Source: Archangium violaceum Cb vi76 (GTDB lineage Bacteria; Myxococcota; Myxococcia; Myxococcales; Myxococcaceae). Taken from it: a DNA stretch of 64,000 bases. Numbering within the stretch: the first letter of the stretch is position 1; every line of letters starts with the position of its first letter. The DNA lies in the NCBI RefSeq assembly GCF_000733295.1, contig NZ_JPMI01000096.1, positions 1 through 64,000 on the forward strand. The letters are read 5' to 3'. The notes under the pieces are model-generated. The model worked only from the letters and a program-made list of their open reading frames with translations, ran no database searches and was not told the origin of the DNA. The translations under genes and the position numbers were made by a program. Positions 35,949 to 44,506 of the stretch are shown here, in pieces.

Positions 35949-36013
35949 CACTCGTAGTCGACTACGAGTGGTGTAGTTTTTTGTGCCACACCAATCGTAG
36001 TCGACTACGAGTG
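35949..36013. repeat. Left pair of 22-bp palindromes flanking the toxin cassette
   Basis: Copy A (35949-35970) is a perfect 22-bp palindrome with core TCGTAGTCGACTACGA; copy B (35992-36013) matches it at 21 of 22 bases. The 21-bp spacer contains TTTTTT and TGTGCCACAC. Copy A with its T-run can terminate osmC transcription. A second pair with the same unit lies at 38644-38717. Confidence 0.9.
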
Positions 36014-36266
36014 CCGCAGGCTCTGCCGTATGCGAACCACGGCATTCCTCCAGGCGGTAGGGGCGTGACCGTCCTGCTTCATGACCAGCACCCGGGGCCG
36101 TTCGCGGCTCCCGGCCTATTCTTGGTGTCCTGCCTGCATCGGCCAACCTGGTGGCTTGACCGAGGTGCCCGCGTTTCCGTGTACTTCCGACGCGGCGGTG
36201 CTCGGGCCGCGTCGCTTCCGGAGGTCCGCCCTGTCCACCCATCTTGCTAGCGCTCGCTCCAAGGGC
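36014..36266. other. Leader region of the toxin gene
   Basis: This 253-bp stretch between the left palindromes and the toxin start has no recognised gene. The reading frame of the toxin is open through it, but its translation has no signal peptide and looks non-coding. TTGACC at 36154-36159 is a possible -35 with no clear -10. Confidence 0.35.
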
Positions 36267-37916
36267 GTGGGCCTGGGCCGCTGTTCTGGCGCCTGGGCGC
36301 TCATCGTCCTGTTCCAGTTCGCTTGTGCCACGGGCACGCCACGAAGCAGCATGCTGGTGGGCTACCGCTCTCCTCGGCCCACGCCCCCGCCGGCTGCCCA
36401 TGCGCGGGTTGCGGCCACGGCGGAGCCAGGCCTGGAGTCGGCCGTGGTGTACGAGGTGGACTTCCTGGAACCCGGTGCCGTTGCCATCCGGCCGGTGCGC
36501 ATCCCCCCGGCCGAGTTCCAGCGGGCCTTCCATCGGCTCGCCCGGGAGGTGCGGCTGGGGGCGAAGACACCCCGGCAGGCGGCGCACGCGTTGCTCGCTA
36601 CTGGGGGACCGCCCGCCGAGGCGGGCTGGGTGGAAGCCTCGGGTGACTGGAGGCTGGAGGCGTACGCGGGCCAGGGCCTCACCTGGATACCCGAGCGCCA
36701 GACGGGCCCCGTCTTCCTCACTCCCGAGGCCGAAGCAGCCGTGAGGGACTACTACCTGGCATGGTGTGCGCCCGAGGGGGGAGGTGACTGCCGGGCCCTG
36801 CTGGATGACGGGCCATACCTGAGCGCCGAGGACCGGCGCGTCCTGGCCCTGTCCATCGCCTTTGGCCACGTGCTGGAGGAGACGAAGGGAGCGCTGGGCC
36901 GCGAGTTGCTGGCCACACGGGCGCTCGTCTCCATGGTCGTCTGGACGGTGGCCCTCTACTGCGCCATGTGGCTGGTGCCCGAGCCCACCACCAAGGCCCT
37001 GGCCGCTGGCATGACCCTGCTGCTCATCGGCTACCTGGGCCTGGGCACGGTGTATGGGCTGATGGACGGCTGGGCACGCATGGCGGACGCGGCGCACCAC
37101 GCCACCACCTTCGAGGAGTTGCGCGCGGCCGGTGCGCAGTTCGGCAAGGTGCTGGGCGAGGACGCGGCGAGGGCGATGATTCTGGCGGTGGCCAGCCTGA
37201 GCGGACACACGCTGGGCCAGGTGATGGCGCGGGTGAAGTCACTGCCGGGCTTCCACTTCGCGGGGGCGCGGTTCAACGCGCAAGGCGGGGCGGCCGTCAT
37301 GGGCCGGCTGGAAGGCACGGAGGCGGCAATCGCCTCGGAGGGAGCGCTGGCCCGGGCGGTGGCGGCGGCGGAGATGGTGGCCACCTCGCCGCAAGGCCCC
37401 ATGGCCGTGGTGATGCTCAAGAAGGGGCCGGGGCATGGCGTGGAAACGGCCCCGGGAGGCCGCTCCGCCGCCACCGTCATCCGGCACCGGGGCGGCAACC
37501 GCCAGGTGCAACTCAGCGACGGCCCGCGCTGGCACATTCCCCGAGGCAGGTCGGTGGCGGACATTCCTGTCGAGGACAGGGTGGGCGACATGCTCCAGGA
37601 GGCTGTCACCCGGGCCGCAAGCGAGTGGGGGCCTCACAGGCTCTCATTCAAGGAGGACAAGGCCATCAAGGAGGCCTTGGAGCGAGGAGAATACTGGCTA
37701 GCGCGGTTGCTGGAACGCGAGGCCCGGGGGCGCTACGTGCAGAAAAAGGTGAAAGAGCAGTTCGAGCACCTCTACGACTTCAGCTTGAGCAAGGGCGTGG
37801 ACGTGTTTGACCCGGCGACGAGCACCCGGTACGAGATTCTCTCCGGGACGGAGTCGAACCTGGCGCGGCATGGACGGCGCATGGCGGGCGAACTCTTCCG
37901 GATGCTCACCTTCTGA
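36267..37916 (+). CDS. SitA-like polymorphic lipoprotein toxin
   Basis: SitA toxins are lipoproteins passed between myxobacterial cells by TraA/TraB outer-membrane exchange. I take the GTG at 36267 as start because a lipoprotein signal begins there (ALIVLFQFAC, Cys20); this gives 549 residues. The middle has two hydrophobic segments (about 214-236 and 243-262) and LMDGWARMADAAHHATTFEE, similar to the shared region of long SitA-type proteins. The last ~120 residues are likely the toxic domain: GVDVFDPATSTRYEI (Asp512, Asp515, Glu523) followed by SNLARHGRRMAGELF, which recalls a PD-(D/E)xK nuclease but with Ser526 at the usual Lys. The immunity candidate follows at 11 bp. Family assignment is by resemblance; toxicity is inferred. 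Confidence 0.65.
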   Translation: MGLGRCSGAWALIVLFQFACATGTPRSSMLVGYRSPRPTPPPAAHARVAATAEPGLESAVVYEVDFLEPGAVAIRPVRIPPAEFQRAFHRLAREVRLGAKTPRQAAHALLATGGPPAEAGWVEASGDWRLEAYAGQGLTWIPERQTGPVFLTPEAEAAVRDYYLAWCAPEGGGDCRALLDDGPYLSAEDRRVLALSIAFGHVLEETKGALGRELLATRALVSMVVWTVALYCAMWLVPEPTTKALAAGMTLLLIGYLGLGTVYGLMDGWARMADAAHHATTFEELRAAGAQFGKVLGEDAARAMILAVASLSGHTLGQVMARVKSLPGFHFAGARFNAQGGAAVMGRLEGTEAAIASEGALARAVAAAEMVATSPQGPMAVVMLKKGPGHGVETAPGGRSAATVIRHRGGNRQVQLSDGPRWHIPRGRSVADIPVEDRVGDMLQEAVTRAASEWGPHRLSFKEDKAIKEALERGEYWLARLLEREARGRYVQKKVKEQFEHLYDFSLSKGVDVFDPATSTRYEILSGTESNLARHGRRMAGELFRMLTF

Positions 37917-37927
37917 AAGGGGCGGCG

Positions 37928-38560
37928 ATGGACCGGCTCGGCAACATCGTCTTCAAGGACCGGGAAATCGAAAACGAGCGGCTGGAACTGACGGACGACA
38001 AGGCGAACTACATCCTTGGTCCCAACCTGACGTTGAAGAATTGCACCCTGGTGCTCAAGGTGTCTGCCCGGCGTCTGAGCCTCAAGCAGCCCCGTATCAT
38101 CGACTGCATGGTCGAGGTGAAGCAGGAATTGAAGAACTTCCAGGGCTGGGTGGCTGCGTGCCTGAAGGGCTGCCGCTTCAAGGGTCGTTTGACGGGATGC
38201 GACTTCGGGCACTGGCCTGAATACATGAGCCTGCCGTGGTATCAACACGGGTCCATCGAGGACTGCGACTTCACCGAGGCCCGTCTCGATGGCTGTCGCA
38301 TCATGGGCTCTGACCCTGCCACCCTTCGCTTTCCCAAGTGGCCCTGCTTCACCATCCTGGACCCCATCAGGCGAGCCCCCGAACTGGGTAACGTCCATTG
38401 GCCGGGCCGATTTGGCCGTATCGTCATCGAGCACCTGCACGAGCAACCAGCCCCCACGAGAGCCTTGACCTTGTCCGCTACGGTCGAGGCAAAGCATTTC
38501 GAGAGCACCCCGGAGGAGTTCCGGGCCGTCATCGAGAAGTTCGACTGCATCGTCTACTAA
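37928..38560 (+). CDS. Putative immunity protein for the SitA-like toxin
   Basis: The 210-residue cytoplasmic protein starts at the ATG at 37928 behind AAAGGGG, 11 bp after the toxin stop. It has loosely repeated beta-helix-like segments with recurring Cys and Phe/Leu (LTLKNCTLVLKV, LKGCRFKGRLTGCDFG, SIEDCDFTEARLDGCRIMG), similar to pentapeptide-type repeats, and ends in CIVY. There is no signal peptide, fitting neutralisation of a toxin that acts in the cytoplasm. I do not recognise a named family. The immunity role rests on position and size. Confidence 0.6.
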   Translation: MDRLGNIVFKDREIENERLELTDDKANYILGPNLTLKNCTLVLKVSARRLSLKQPRIIDCMVEVKQELKNFQGWVAACLKGCRFKGRLTGCDFGHWPEYMSLPWYQHGSIEDCDFTEARLDGCRIMGSDPATLRFPKWPCFTILDPIRRAPELGNVHWPGRFGRIVIEHLHEQPAPTRALTLSATVEAKHFESTPEEFRAVIEKFDCIVY

Positions 38561-38643
38561 CGGCCCGTGCTGGCACCTGCCCCGAGGCGCGGAGGTGAGG
38601 CTCACGGGGCGGCGGGCGACCGGAAATGCTTCGCAACGGGTGT

Positions 38644-38720
38644 CACTCGTAGTCGACCACGAGTGTGCTTACATGTGCCTACATTTTTGGCCCCTCACTC
38701 GTAGTCGACTACGAGTGAGG
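38644..38720. repeat. Right pair of palindromes flanking the toxin cassette
   Basis: Copy C (38644-38665) has one mismatch to the 22-bp unit, and copy D is a perfect match (38696-38717) whose palindrome extends to 28 bp (38693-38720). The 30-bp spacer holds TTTTT and TGTGCCTACA, partly like the left spacer. Together with the left pair they frame a 2.6-kb two-gene segment. Confidence 0.9.
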
Positions 38721-38820
38721 GCCTCCAGTCGGCGGGATGCGGCCCGCCTCCGCCCGAAAAGGCCTTGTGTTCAAGCGGGGTTGGGCGTGCTGGGGCTGGC
38801 GCTCTAAGATGCCGGGCCGA

Positions 38821-40836
38821 ATGGCCCCGTCCAACCGCCGTCCCTCCTCCAGGCCCCCCTCCGCACAGCCGATGCCGGCTGAGGACAGCACCCGTATCAA
38901 GTCCGCCAGCGCGGTGCGCCGCAATGCTCCCCGAGAAGAGGAGTACGGCGCCGCCGAGGACGAGGCGTATCCATCCGACGATGACACGGGCGATCAGGGC
39001 TACGACGACGAGGGCACCCCGACGCCCGGCGTGGAGGATGACGACAACCCGGACTCCACTCGCGCCGGTCCGCCCCTGACGCTGGAGATCCTCGAGGGAC
39101 CGGACCAGGGCCGGAAGAAGCGCTTCCGGAGCGTCCGCATGGTCATCGGACGGGGACAGGACTGCGACCTCATGCTCCTGGACCAGTCCGTGTCGCGCCG
39201 CCACGTGGAGTTGGTGTACGGCGGCGAGAGCGGCGTGATGCTGCGCGACCTGGTCAGCGGCAACGGCACCCGGGTGAACGACACGCGGGTGGACGAGTGC
39301 AAGCTCAAGCACCAGGACGTCATCTCCATCGGCCGCACGAAGATCCGCCTCGTCGACGAGCAGGAGGCCATCCGGCAGATGCGCCTCGCCGCCGAGGAGG
39401 CCGAGCGCAAGGAGAAGGAAGAGGCCGAGCGCCTGGCGAAGGAAGAGGAAGAGGCCGCCAGGAAGGCCGCCGAGGCCGCGGCTTCGGGCGCCGCCGCTGA
39501 CGCCGGTGCCACCCCCGAGGGCGGCGCGAATCCCGACCCCGAGCGGGACAAGGGGACGCAGATACGCGACATCCGGGACATCCCGCGCCGCAACCCGCCC
39601 CCGCGCAGCACCAACCTGGGGCTCCTGGCGGCCGCCGCGCTGGTGCTGCTGATCGCCCTCATCGGGGGTGGCGTGCTCTTCATCAAGCGGGGCCCGCCGC
39701 CCCCTCCGCCGCCCAACCCCAAGGAGGAGCTGGCCCGCACGCAGATGCAGGAGGCGCGCACAGCCTTCCGCAACGGCGACTACGCGCAGGCGGTGAAGCT
39801 GGCCGAGGAGGCCGAGGCCCTCTTCCCGGGGCTGCCCACGGACGGCTTCCTGCAGACGGCGCGCGCGGAGCTGGCCATCGTGCAGGCCTTCGAGCAGGTG
39901 CGCCAGCTGGCCGGCGAGAACAAGTTCGAGGAGGCGCGCGAGCTGCTCTCCAAGACGCCGCACGGCACCGTGAAGACGGAGGAGATGCGGGAGAAGCTCG
40001 ACGCCGAGCTGGCCTCGGCGGAGGTCTCCTGGTGGGTGAAGCAGGTGGAGATGGCGCTGGATGCCCGGGACGTGGAAGGGGCCCGCGGGCTCATCCGGCA
40101 TCTTCCCCTCGAGCGCCAGCCGCTCTACCTGAGCAGGCTGGCGGAGCTGGAGGCGGAGATCGAGCAGGAGGACCGGGACGCGGCCTCCCAGGATCGCGCC
40201 GCCCGGGCCGCCGCGGCCCGCAGGGCCAAGGAGCAGCGCGAGGCGTTCATCACCGCCGCCTTCTCCCCGGTGGAGCAGCGCTTCAACGCGGGGGATTACT
40301 CGCGCGCGGCGCTCGAGTGCGACCGGGTCATCGACGCCCACTCGGATGACAAGGAAATCCGCGACCGGGCGAAGCTGCTCAAGAAGCTCCTGCCCCAGTT
40401 CGCGCGCGTCTACCAGGACGCCCAGCGCAAGGTGCAGTCCAACGCCCTGGAGTCCGCGGCCCGCCCGCTGCGCTCGGCGGCCGAGCTGTACCGGCAGATC
40501 GGCTTCAAGGGAGGGCCCGTGGGCGACACGCTCAACAGCCAGCTCGCGGCCTCGGCCGTGGTCGCGGGCAAGGCCGCCCTGTCACGCGGAGACCTGGTCA
40601 ACGCCACCCGCTTCTTCAACGACGCCCTGCGCCTGAGCCCGGAGGACGAGAAGGCCCAGGCGGGCCTGGCGTCCATCCAGGGCAAGCTGAACGATCTGTA
40701 CAGGCAGGCCTACCTCATCAAGGACCGGGAGCCCGAGGAGGCGGCGGAGAGGTTCCGGGTCGTCTTCCAGCTCGCGGCCGAGGGCTCCGAGCTGAAGACG
40801 AAGGCGGAGTCACAACTCCTGGCACTCGAGCAGTAG
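38821..40836 (+). CDS. FHA-domain membrane protein with TPR-like C-terminus
   Basis: FHA domains bind phosphothreonine. In this 671-residue protein an acidic, disordered N-terminus (1-85) precedes the FHA domain at about 86-178, with IGRGQDCDL (Gly109-Arg111 region), SVSRRHVEL and SGNGTRVND. A charged coiled coil (185-225) rich in Glu, Lys and Ala leads to one membrane helix at 266-288. The rest, about 300-671, is TPR-like (FRNGDYAQAVKLAEEAEALF, LSRGDLVNATRFFNDALRLS), on the opposite side from FHA. It probably acts in Ser/Thr-kinase signalling, which is abundant in myxobacteria. ATG 38809 is an alternative start; neither has a good ribosome site. It leads a three-gene unit. Confidence 0.8.
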   Translation: MAPSNRRPSSRPPSAQPMPAEDSTRIKSASAVRRNAPREEEYGAAEDEAYPSDDDTGDQGYDDEGTPTPGVEDDDNPDSTRAGPPLTLEILEGPDQGRKKRFRSVRMVIGRGQDCDLMLLDQSVSRRHVELVYGGESGVMLRDLVSGNGTRVNDTRVDECKLKHQDVISIGRTKIRLVDEQEAIRQMRLAAEEAERKEKEEAERLAKEEEEAARKAAEAAASGAAADAGATPEGGANPDPERDKGTQIRDIRDIPRRNPPPRSTNLGLLAAAALVLLIALIGGGVLFIKRGPPPPPPPNPKEELARTQMQEARTAFRNGDYAQAVKLAEEAEALFPGLPTDGFLQTARAELAIVQAFEQVRQLAGENKFEEARELLSKTPHGTVKTEEMREKLDAELASAEVSWWVKQVEMALDARDVEGARGLIRHLPLERQPLYLSRLAELEAEIEQEDRDAASQDRAARAAAARRAKEQREAFITAAFSPVEQRFNAGDYSRAALECDRVIDAHSDDKEIRDRAKLLKKLLPQFARVYQDAQRKVQSNALESAARPLRSAAELYRQIGFKGGPVGDTLNSQLAASAVVAGKAALSRGDLVNATRFFNDALRLSPEDEKAQAGLASIQGKLNDLYRQAYLIKDREPEEAAERFRVVFQLAAEGSELKTKAESQLLALEQ

Positions 40837-40878
40837 GGATGGGGTAGGGTCGGCACCCATGGTTCGCGGAGAAGAGGG

Positions 40879-42210
40879 ATGAACGAGTCATCATTGCGGG
40901 AACTGGGTCTGGACCTGCTGGAGGACCGCCAGTTCGAGCGGGCCCTCGCGGTGTTCGCGGAGGCAGTGCGCCGGCTCCCGGCGGATCACCGCTCGCGGAT
41001 GCTGGCGGCGCGCTGTCTGGCGGAACTGGGAGAGCGTGAGCGGGCCGTCACCGTCTACCACGCCTGCGCCGAGGGGCTGCTGCGGCGTGACTACCTGCTG
41101 TCGGCGATGGCCGCGTGCAAGCTGGGGTTGGAAATGGCGCCCCAGGAGCGGCGGCTGAAGGACACGCTGGTGCGGTTGCACGCGCGCGCGGCGCGCAACG
41201 TGACCGGACGCGCCTCGGTGCCCCCGCCGCTGCCGCCGGAGACGCTCTATGACGGCAAGGTGGACACCGACCTGATGGCGTTGTCCGGCGAGGAGCTGAG
41301 CGACCGGGCCATCGAGGTGCTCGCCGCGCCGGATCCGGGTGGCTCGGCCAATCCGAATGATCGGCCGCCCCTGCCGCTCTTCGCGGACCTGGAGCGTGAC
41401 GCGTTCATCGACCTGGTGGGCCGCATGGGCTACCGCTCCATCAAGCCCGAGGAGGTGGTGAGCCGCGAGGGCGAGGCCACGGACCGGTTGCACGTCATCG
41501 TGGCCGGCAAGGCCGAGGTGACGCGGCGGGCCGAGGGCGAGGATCGGACGCTGGGCTTCCTCGGGGGCGGCTCCATCTTCGGAGAGCTGTCGCTGCTCAC
41601 CGGCGCGCTGACCACGGCCAGCATCACCGCGGTGTCGGACATCGAGGTGTTCGAGATCCGCCGTGAGCACCTGAACGCGGTGGCCAAGAGCTTCCCGTCG
41701 ATGCCGCAGGTGCTGGCCACCTTCGCGCAGAAGCGCATGGAGCGGAACCTGATGGCGACCTCGCCACTGTTCCAGCCCATGCCCGAGTCCGATCGTGCCG
41801 CGCTCCTGCAGCGCTTCACCTTCCGGGCCCTGCAGCCCGGCGAGAAGGTGCTGGTGGAGGGTGAGCACTCTCCGGGCCTCTTCCTGGTGCTCGCGGGCGA
41901 GCTGGTGGTGCAGAAGGAAGATCCCGCCGGTGGCACGGTGCGCCTGGGCGTGCTGCGCGAGGGTGAGGTGGCGGGGGAGATTTCCCTGCTCACGGGCCTG
42001 CGCGCGACGGCCACGGTGGTGTCGGCGCGCAAGACGGCGACGTTCTTCCTCGAGCGCGCGGCCTTCCACGAGCTGGTGAAGGCATATCCGCACATCAAGA
42101 AGTACCTGGAGCAGCTCTCGGATCGCCGGCTGAAGCAGATCGGCGAGGCGCTGCGGCCCGCGGAGATCATCGACGCGGACGAGCTGCTGACGGAGAGCGG
42201 CGGCGCATGA
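40879..42210 (+). CDS. Double cyclic-nucleotide-binding-domain protein with N-terminal TPR
   Basis: The 443-residue cytoplasmic protein has TPR-like helices at about 5-110 and two cNMP-binding domains, about 170-285 and 290-410. The first has VIVAGKAEV...IFGELSLLTGALTTASI, the second LVLAGELVVQ...VAGEISLLTGLRATATV, each with the Gly-Glu phosphate cassette; the usual Arg is Thr or absent in the first and an Arg/Ala pair in the second. There is no DNA-binding domain, so it is not a CRP regulator but more likely an adaptor. It is 42 bp after the FHA gene and overlaps the next gene by four bases. Confidence 0.8.
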   Translation: MNESSLRELGLDLLEDRQFERALAVFAEAVRRLPADHRSRMLAARCLAELGERERAVTVYHACAEGLLRRDYLLSAMAACKLGLEMAPQERRLKDTLVRLHARAARNVTGRASVPPPLPPETLYDGKVDTDLMALSGEELSDRAIEVLAAPDPGGSANPNDRPPLPLFADLERDAFIDLVGRMGYRSIKPEEVVSREGEATDRLHVIVAGKAEVTRRAEGEDRTLGFLGGGSIFGELSLLTGALTTASITAVSDIEVFEIRREHLNAVAKSFPSMPQVLATFAQKRMERNLMATSPLFQPMPESDRAALLQRFTFRALQPGEKVLVEGEHSPGLFLVLAGELVVQKEDPAGGTVRLGVLREGEVAGEISLLTGLRATATVVSARKTATFFLERAAFHELVKAYPHIKKYLEQLSDRRLKQIGEALRPAEIIDADELLTESGGA

Positions 42211-42701
42211 TGACCCTGTCCAGAGGGCAGGTGCTGGGGGTGGTGCTGGCGCTGCTGGCGGCGGGCGCGGTGCTGTTCTTCTGGCCCCGGGAAGAGCCCG
42301 GGGTGAAGGAGGCCATCACGCGCAAGGTGGTGCAGATGACCGACGCCGCCGAGCGCAAGGACATGGCCGAGCTGATGGAGGGCGTGGCCGAGAACTTCCA
42401 GACGGGCGAGGGGTGGGACAAGCGTCAGGTGAAGGGCGTTCTGCTGGGCCAGGTGCTCCGGGGCAACTGGGTCCGCATCTTCGTGAAGGATTTGAACGTC
42501 ACCGAGGTGAACCCGAGCCAGGGTGACGTGCAGATGAAGATCATCTTCGGCCGCTCGCAGACGGATCAGCTCGAGACGCTGGCGGAGGAGAGCGTGCTGA
42601 GCGCCTACCTGATCGAGGGCACGTTCGAGAAGCAGGAAGACGGAGAGTGGCGCATCGTGCAGGCGAAGCACCGCTCCCTGAGCCCCACCGAGCTCTTCTG
42701 A
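42207..42701 (+). CDS. Membrane-anchored NTF2-like protein
   Basis: The 164-residue protein starts in the stop of the cNMP gene (ATGA). An N-terminal hydrophobic helix (VLGVVLALLAAGAVLFFW) anchors it, and the rest has the alpha+beta pattern of an NTF2/SnoaL-type domain (RKVVQMTDAAERKDMAELME, and ending EWRIVQAKHRSLSP). No catalytic residues are suggested; such domains usually bind a partner or lipid. Close coupling implies it works with the FHA and cNMP proteins. Confidence 0.65.
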   Translation: MMTLSRGQVLGVVLALLAAGAVLFFWPREEPGVKEAITRKVVQMTDAAERKDMAELMEGVAENFQTGEGWDKRQVKGVLLGQVLRGNWVRIFVKDLNVTEVNPSQGDVQMKIIFGRSQTDQLETLAEESVLSAYLIEGTFEKQEDGEWRIVQAKHRSLSPTELF

Positions 42702-42709
42702 AATTCCAC

Positions 42710-42743
42710 TCCCTCTCCTTCTGGGAGAGGGTTGGGGTGAGGG
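42710..42743. repeat. Dispersed CCCTCTCC/GGGAGAGGG repeat, copy 1
   Basis: CCCTCTCCTTCTGGGAGAGG forms a 7-bp stem with a short loop and is followed by GTTGGGGTGAGGG. It lies between convergent genes. Related copies occur at 55707 and 61021, and the same kind of unit is common in high-GC genomes. Confidence 0.7.
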
Positions 42744-42767
42744 ATTGCGCGGCCAGTCCCCGCGCTC

Positions 42768-44363
42768 CTACCGCAGCAGCGCGTCCGTCTCGGTCTTCCA
42801 GGCCTTGGCCATTGCGGGCTGACCCTCGGAGGCCAGGCGCTTCTCCACCTCGGTGGCCCTGGCCTTCAGCGTCTCGACGGGCGTCCCGTTCAACTGGGCG
42901 CGGCTCAACCCGAAGAAGTAGTGCTGGCAGCCCTTGGCGAACTCGCCCTTGGCGAAGAGCAGCTCGCCCATGGCCTCATAGGCCTCGGGCATGGCGCCCA
43001 TGCCGTTCTCCGGGGCCACCTCGGTGAGCAGGGGCCGGGCGGCGTCGTAGTCCTTGCGTGCCATCAGCAGCACGGCCTTGGCGTACTGCGCACGCGCCAT
43101 GCCCACGCCCTTCACCGCCAGGGCCCGGTCGTACGCCGCCATCGCGTCGTCCGAGCGCGCCAGCGCCTCCATCACCTGTCCCCGCGCCAGCCAGTACCGC
43201 TCGTCCCGCTCCAGGGCACCCACCGTCTTCCCCTCGGGGGCGGGCACCTGCACGTCGCGGAAGACGGCCTCGTAACCGTCCAGCAGCGCCAGGGCGCCCT
43301 CGCCATCCCCCGCCTGCTGCAGCGCCTTCGCGCCATCCAGGTAGAGCAGGGTGGCCGTGCGCCGCTTCGTCACCGCCTCCTGGAAGGCCGGGCGCGCGCC
43401 CGCGTCCTTCTTCAGCGCCAGCGCCCGCGCGCGGATGAACAGCGCATGGTGCTCGTCCGGAGACGCGGCGAGTGCCTCCCCGGCCTCCTTCAGCGCCTCG
43501 TCCGTGTTCCCTTCCGCCAGCGCCAGCGCGGCCCTCACCGTCAGGGCCCGGGCCTTCAACGCCGGGGTGAGCTCGGCCTCGCGCGCCAGCACGTCCGTTA
43601 CCGTCTTCGCCGCCTCCTCCCGCCCCACGCCCTGGTACAGCCGGGCGAGCGCCAGCGAGAGCCGCGCGCGCAGGTGCTCCGCGTTGGCGGCCGTGGCCTT
43701 CTTCAGCGCCTCGGCGGCCTGACCGTACATGCCCTCGTCCAGCAACGCCTCTCCGTGGGCCACCGGGTAGCGCGGCTCGCGCCACGCCCCCTCACTGGCC
43801 TGGGCGAAGGCCTGCCGCGCGTCCGACAACCGCCCTCGTGCCAGCAGCGCCTGTGCCTCGGCCAGCGCCAGCTTGGGGCTCTTGGCGCCCTGCGTCTTCA
43901 ACTCCTTCAGGTAATTCTCCGCCTCCGCCGCCTTGCCCTCGGCCAGCAACACCATCGCCCGCGTGCCGTAGCGCTCGCCGGAGCGCGAGTCCAACGCCTC
44001 GGCGCGCGCCAGTTGCTCGCGGGCCTTCGCCTCGGCCTCCGGCTGGCGGTGCTCCAGCCACAGCCTCATGTTCACGTCCGCCGCCAGCGCCCGGGCATCC
44101 TTCGCGTCCGCGTCCAGTTGGAAGAGGGCGTCCAGCTCCGTCAGCGCCTTGCGCAGGTCCGCCGGGTTGTCTCGCTGGGCCTGCGTCCGCGCCGCCTTCA
44201 TCCGCGCGTCCACCTGCTGGCGCACCTGTCCCCGGTGCACCACGTACGTCACCGCTCCCGCCAGCAGCACCGCCACCACGCCCAGCTGGAGCAACGCGCT
44301 CGGCAGGCTCTCCCGCCTCCGCCCGTCCCGCTGTCCGTCGTGGCTTCCATTCGCCGGGGTCAT
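42768..44363 (-). CDS. Membrane-anchored TPR-repeat protein
   Basis: The 531-residue protein starts at the ATG at 44363. A polar stretch of ~22 residues is followed by one membrane helix (ALLQLGVVAVLLAGAVTYVV), and the rest is a solenoid of about a dozen TPRs (LLAEGKAAEAENYLKEL, LLDEGMYGQAAEALKKATAA, ALAEGNTDEALKEAGEALAA). TPR proteins scaffold complexes; no partner is evident, though the FHA/cNMP group with TPRs is next door in the opposite direction. It is monocistronic. Confidence 0.8.
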   Translation of the reverse strand: MTPANGSHDGQRDGRRRESLPSALLQLGVVAVLLAGAVTYVVHRGQVRQQVDARMKAARTQAQRDNPADLRKALTELDALFQLDADAKDARALAADVNMRLWLEHRQPEAEAKAREQLARAEALDSRSGERYGTRAMVLLAEGKAAEAENYLKELKTQGAKSPKLALAEAQALLARGRLSDARQAFAQASEGAWREPRYPVAHGEALLDEGMYGQAAEALKKATAANAEHLRARLSLALARLYQGVGREEAAKTVTDVLAREAELTPALKARALTVRAALALAEGNTDEALKEAGEALAASPDEHHALFIRARALALKKDAGARPAFQEAVTKRRTATLLYLDGAKALQQAGDGEGALALLDGYEAVFRDVQVPAPEGKTVGALERDERYWLARGQVMEALARSDDAMAAYDRALAVKGVGMARAQYAKAVLLMARKDYDAARPLLTEVAPENGMGAMPEAYEAMGELLFAKGEFAKGCQHYFFGLSRAQLNGTPVETLKARATEVEKRLASEGQPAMAKAWKTETDALLR

Positions 44364-44506
44364 GGGGGTGCCTCCCAACTGAAATTTGAATGGTTTCAGA
44401 CGTTTATGGATGAGACGATGGGGTCGGCCGTAGATAGGCACGGCACCCCGAAGCGTCAACGCGGGGCACCCATCCGGGGCGGCGCGTGTGCCGCGGGGAG
44501 GACATC

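Noticed and set aside
35925-37208. Long minus-strand frame across the palindromes and toxin gene
   Set aside because: Overlaps the toxin gene, which has a lipobox and coherent domains; the antisense product has none.
35949-38720. CRISPR-like array from the repeated palindromes
   Set aside because: Only two units per side, 21- and 30-bp spacers, a 2.6-kb gene segment between the pairs and no cas genes.
40879-42210. CRP/FNR transcription factor
   Set aside because: Two cNMP domains are present but there is no helix-turn-helix.
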